Source of the DNA: Megamerina dolium
Lineage: Eukaryota; Arthropoda; Insecta; Diptera; Megamerinidae
Length of the DNA stretch: 64,000 bases
Assembly (NCBI GenBank): GCA_963854835.1
Contig: OY978529.1
Location: forward strand, 46,673,821 to 46,737,820
Direction of reading: 5' to 3'
Position numbers and translations under genes: made by a program. Of this stretch, positions 60,346 through 64,000 are shown piece after piece (the stretch's first letter is position 1; every line of letters begins with the position of its first letter). The notes beneath the pieces were generated by a model. That model worked only from the letters and a program-made list of their open reading frames with translations, was not told the origin of the DNA and did no database searches.

Positions 60346-60757
60346 AATAGGTTGTAGAAGTCGAGTAAGTAAGTAAATTATTTTATTTGTTTATACCTGG
60401 TCCGACTGTAAGACTACTTTTAAGGTTTCCTCCAATTGATGCGAACACTTGAGAAGCTGCACTTCGAATTAATGGCCGATTTTATATACTTGATATTGTT
60501 AATCGTTGGCCAGTTTTATAAGTTTTAAGCATAATTTTCCCGATTTTTGATAGAATATTCAACTATGTATCTACCTCGGTTTATATCCTGAGCTAAGATT
60601 GGAAAATTGCACACATATTGCAGTGAAATTGCAGCATTTTCTTATCCCCACTTCATATCTTTTCCCATCTTCATTTTCCCTTTGAAAGCCACAAACAATC
60701 TACATAATTATTAATGAAGATAATGAAAAAGAAAAACACGATTTATAGATAAATAAA

Positions 60758-60767
<10 letters not shown>
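60346..60767. other. spacer, no gene seen
   Basis: Short unassigned stretch between the LINE and a TA array. Confidence 0.4.
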
Positions 60768-60801
<34 letters not shown>

Positions 60802-60820
60802 ATATATATATGTATATATT

Positions 60821-60870
<50 letters not shown>

Positions 60871-60871
60871 C

Positions 60872-60917
<46 letters not shown>

Positions 60918-60939
60918 ATATATCATATATACATATATA

Positions 60940-61005
<66 letters not shown>

Positions 61006-61133
61006 TATATGTATATATATATACTATATATATACATATATATATGTATATCTATTTGCATATATATACATATATATATGTATATCTATTTGCATATATA
61101 TATATATATATAGATATACATATATACATACAT
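60768..61133. repeat. long compound (TA)n array
   Basis: About 365 bp of TA dinucleotides with regular TAC/TGTA interruptions and a higher-order repeat of about 56 bp at its right end (TATCTATTTGCATATATA occurs at 61048 and 61082 with local offsets). Open frames over it are repeat artefacts. Confidence 0.9.
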
Positions 61134-64000
61134 ATATACAAATATGTACACAGCAGGAATAAACCAAAAAGCATTGTTCGAAAACAAAATGGATCGCTCT
61201 TTAACTAAAACAGTTATTAGGCAAACAGAAGCAAATGTAAGCATTTCGTAGACAAAATTATTTAGTTTTGCCATTGCTTAGAAAAATCGCCTAATCATAA
61301 GCAATCACAACCGCAATAGCTACGGCTAACAGTAGTACATAGCAGCAAAAGAAGCGGAAAGATGCTTTTTCTGTTTGCATAGTGTACGTGATTATGGCAA
61401 ACATGTTCTGTAGGTACCTACAACACACATATGTATGTATGTATGTATGTACATACAACAATCGTATTTACCTATTTAACTAGTGGAGCAACAATCTCCC
61501 TCTCGCTCTTCAAAGAGATGACTAGATACTACATTTAAATGTAAACTTTATACAAATAGTCTGCTCAATATATAATAGTACAGTGATGGACAACAAGCAT
61601 AGTTTGCTATAGAAGACAGCTGAAAAAATTTACAAATAAGACAAACATCATCACGTTTTGTTTATTAATATCAAATGTTACATTCTATGCGTATTTATTA
61701 TATAATATTATACAAAGCCAAAATAATTTTTAAAATTTTCAATTATACAATATTTTAGGTGTATTTAAACCGTGTAATTTCTTTTTAGTAGTAACAGTGC
61801 TGTCAAATCAATGTTAATCGATTGATATATTTAATAAATATGGGTGCTCAATATATGATGATTAGTAAGCTTTGTCCTTTTTCTAAACTAATTAACTACG
61901 AATTTGCCGTCCATAATTATTTCTACTCTTCCCTACTGGAGCGCTTTTGAAAATTTGTCCACAAAATACACCATAATTGTGATATTGGCCATGGGTCGTA
62001 TATTAGATAAAATTTGCCACTAAGTTGAGACATAATTATAAATGAATTAATGTAATTTCTCAATAAAACTGGAGTTAATTTTCCCACATAAAAAAATTGT
62101 ATGTACCAATTTTTTATTAGCCCATACTATGGTGTACTTATGTTATTCACAACGTGATTGTGAATACATACTAATATCAAATGGATACCTACTGCTAACA
62201 TTTTGTTCAATACTAAAGATAAGGGAAAAAAATCGGTTCTCAATGAGAATACCATAGCAGAGTCACTCGCGCACTTATAGGGTATACCAAATGTACGTTA
62301 TGTATACAAAGGTGTATGTATATATCATTTGGGTTTATGTTCATATATATCATACATGCTTACATATTTATAAAGAGAAGAATGAATGAATTTGTATATG
62401 TTGTATGTATGTAGATATTGCTGCTAATGGAAATGAACGACCAAGTATCACAATATACATATATGTATACGAGTACAACATATTCAGAGAACACCAACTA
62501 AACTATGCTGATCGCCTAATGTAAAATTCACATTTTGCACTATTTACGGCGACGACTCTTTTTTGATGCGTTAACCGTCAACGACAAACGGTAATCATGA
62601 GCCATATACAATTTACGGCAGGCAATAAGTGTCATTCACATATGCCTTATGTATACTTACGAGCTTACGTTTTTATCGTTATTAGCTTTTCTGCGTTCGT
62701 TTTTAAATGAAATGAATTAAGTAAAAAGAAAATGATTACTATAAATACAAAATATCCTTCAGAATATGTAAAATGCATACGGTTCTATTTGATTATGGTG
62801 AATAGTCAGTCATTCAGTACGTAACGTAAGCATTATGAACAAAATGCAAATGATTAACGCTACGCATATTACGTAAAGTGAGATTTTCGTGTGCTTTTTC
62901 CATCACCAATAAATATCTCTCAAAAAGTTTGATTCAAACACCGCGACTGACTACTATTGCCACACAATTGGTTGTTTGAGATGGATGAAAAAATTGTTTG
63001 AACTGTTGCAAACTTAAGTTTTCGTTTTAACAGCATCACATAAATGAAAGTTGGTCGTCGCTCGTTGTCATTATCATCGTCAACCAATTTATTGTGTTGG
63101 TTTTTTTTTGGTCTTTCATTGGCTAACGCAACAACAACACACTCAATGTTATATGTATGTACAAATGTAGTAAACATTTACAGTCTCTGTTAAGCATTTT
63201 TTATTTTGTTTCTTTTCTTTTTTTCCATTCCTAATGTGATATATATGCATGCATACTATATACATATGTATATGCGCAATATTTGTGAGAGCAGTTGTTG
63301 GAGCAAAGTGATATCAGAATGCTATCGCTGTTATTTTACATACTACATACATATTGTGGGTTATGTTAATGGAGCAGGAGTTGCTTTAATGTCTGGTACA
63401 CAGCCCAGACCCAATTAATTGGTGGAAGTTGATATGACTAATATTTGGTGGCATTGCTGTACATAATTGAAGCTTTTAGCGTCATACAAAGCCTTTCTTC
63501 AAAACCGTTTGTTGATATTCGCATATGTGTAATGCCTAATGGTGTATCGTTAGGTACAGCATCAGCTGCTCCGAATTATTTGATACGTATTGAAAACGTA
63601 TTGTTAGGTAATGTAACATTGGAATCGACTGAAATTATATTTACAAAGAAGCTTTTATCAAAAGAATTCTTAGCAATAGTATACGTGTATTTCTCGCATT
63701 TCTCTCTTTCCTGACTAGAAGACATCTCTTTCCTACTCATTTTATTTGTTATACTCAGCTAATATAAATACTTCAAACTGACCGTGTTAACTAATTGCAG
63801 TACGTGTTTCACATTAATTTACTTTACTTTTCGTTACCTTACATATTAAGTACCCATTAAGTACCCTTCAGTGAACCAAACTTATATTCAGATTCATTCG
63901 GATCCATTGAATTTGGCAGTTTTACGGAAACAGTAGCTAGTTTCACTTCTATCCACTTTTGTTGGAACTGGTGCAATTAATGTGAAGATGTTATAGGAGG
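61134..64000. other. right-end spacer, no gene supported
   Basis: AT-rich DNA. 63340-63720 is less simple and carries two successive frames (…GYVNGAGVALMSGTQPRPN and …VDIRICVMPNGVSLGTASAAPNYL…) with protein-like composition. I recognise no family, and the ends could continue beyond the window. Confidence 0.4.

Overview
The window looks like gene-poor, AT-rich nuclear DNA from a higher fly. I infer a non-Drosophila acalyptrate such as a tephritid fruit fly, from the two genes, their intron style and the repeats. Nothing in it is bacterial or viral: there are no operons, CRISPR arrays or ribosomal RNA genes. Only two host protein-coding genes can be supported, and both belong to the insulin/TOR signalling pathway.

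Thor (4E-BP, the repressor of cap-dependent translation) lies on the plus strand at 23625-24753 in two exons. A TATA-type promoter sits at about 23252, with FOXO-type motifs upstream. Pi3K21B (p60, the regulatory subunit of class I PI3-kinase) lies on the minus strand from about 50779 down to 41890. It has two SH2 domains around an inter-SH2 coiled coil and a long Gln/Pro/Ser/Thr-rich tail. Its roughly 7-kb intron (42731-49729) is full of transposon debris, and its start codon appears to be assembled across a splice junction. The two genes converge on about 17 kb of DNA in which I find no other gene. PI3K activity ultimately represses 4E-BP, so an upstream activator component and a downstream effector of one pathway are chromosomal neighbours here.

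The rest is mobile-element landscape. 0.6-8.1 kb: mariner remnant, a 5'-truncated Jockey-type LINE with an intact partial reverse transcriptase, four SINE copies and an older RT fragment. 10.3-13.5 kb: a (GTCY)n-containing dispersed repeat with an internal 297-bp tandem duplication, then two dead mariners. 16.5-21.6 kb: LINE C-terminal fragment, microsatellites and degenerate dispersed repeat. 26.4-29.4 kb: an internally deleted mariner nested inside an inverted copy of the dispersed repeat, then LINE ORF1 remnants. 32-37 kb: LINE fragment, three SINE copies and a 539-bp MITE. 44-48.5 kb (inside the Pi3K21B intron): a second MITE copy, the only plus-strand SINE, a Tc1 scrap and a Jockey-type 3' end. 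55-60.3 kb: SINE, an RTE-like tail and a roughly 2.7-kb decayed LINE split by a very young SINE. Six long (TA)n arrays punctuate the window.

The most notable unnamed element is a tRNA-derived SINE family with ten recognisable copies, three of them bounded by exact 12-14 bp target-site duplications. The second is a MITE family with about 36-bp inverted termini and a TTA target duplication.
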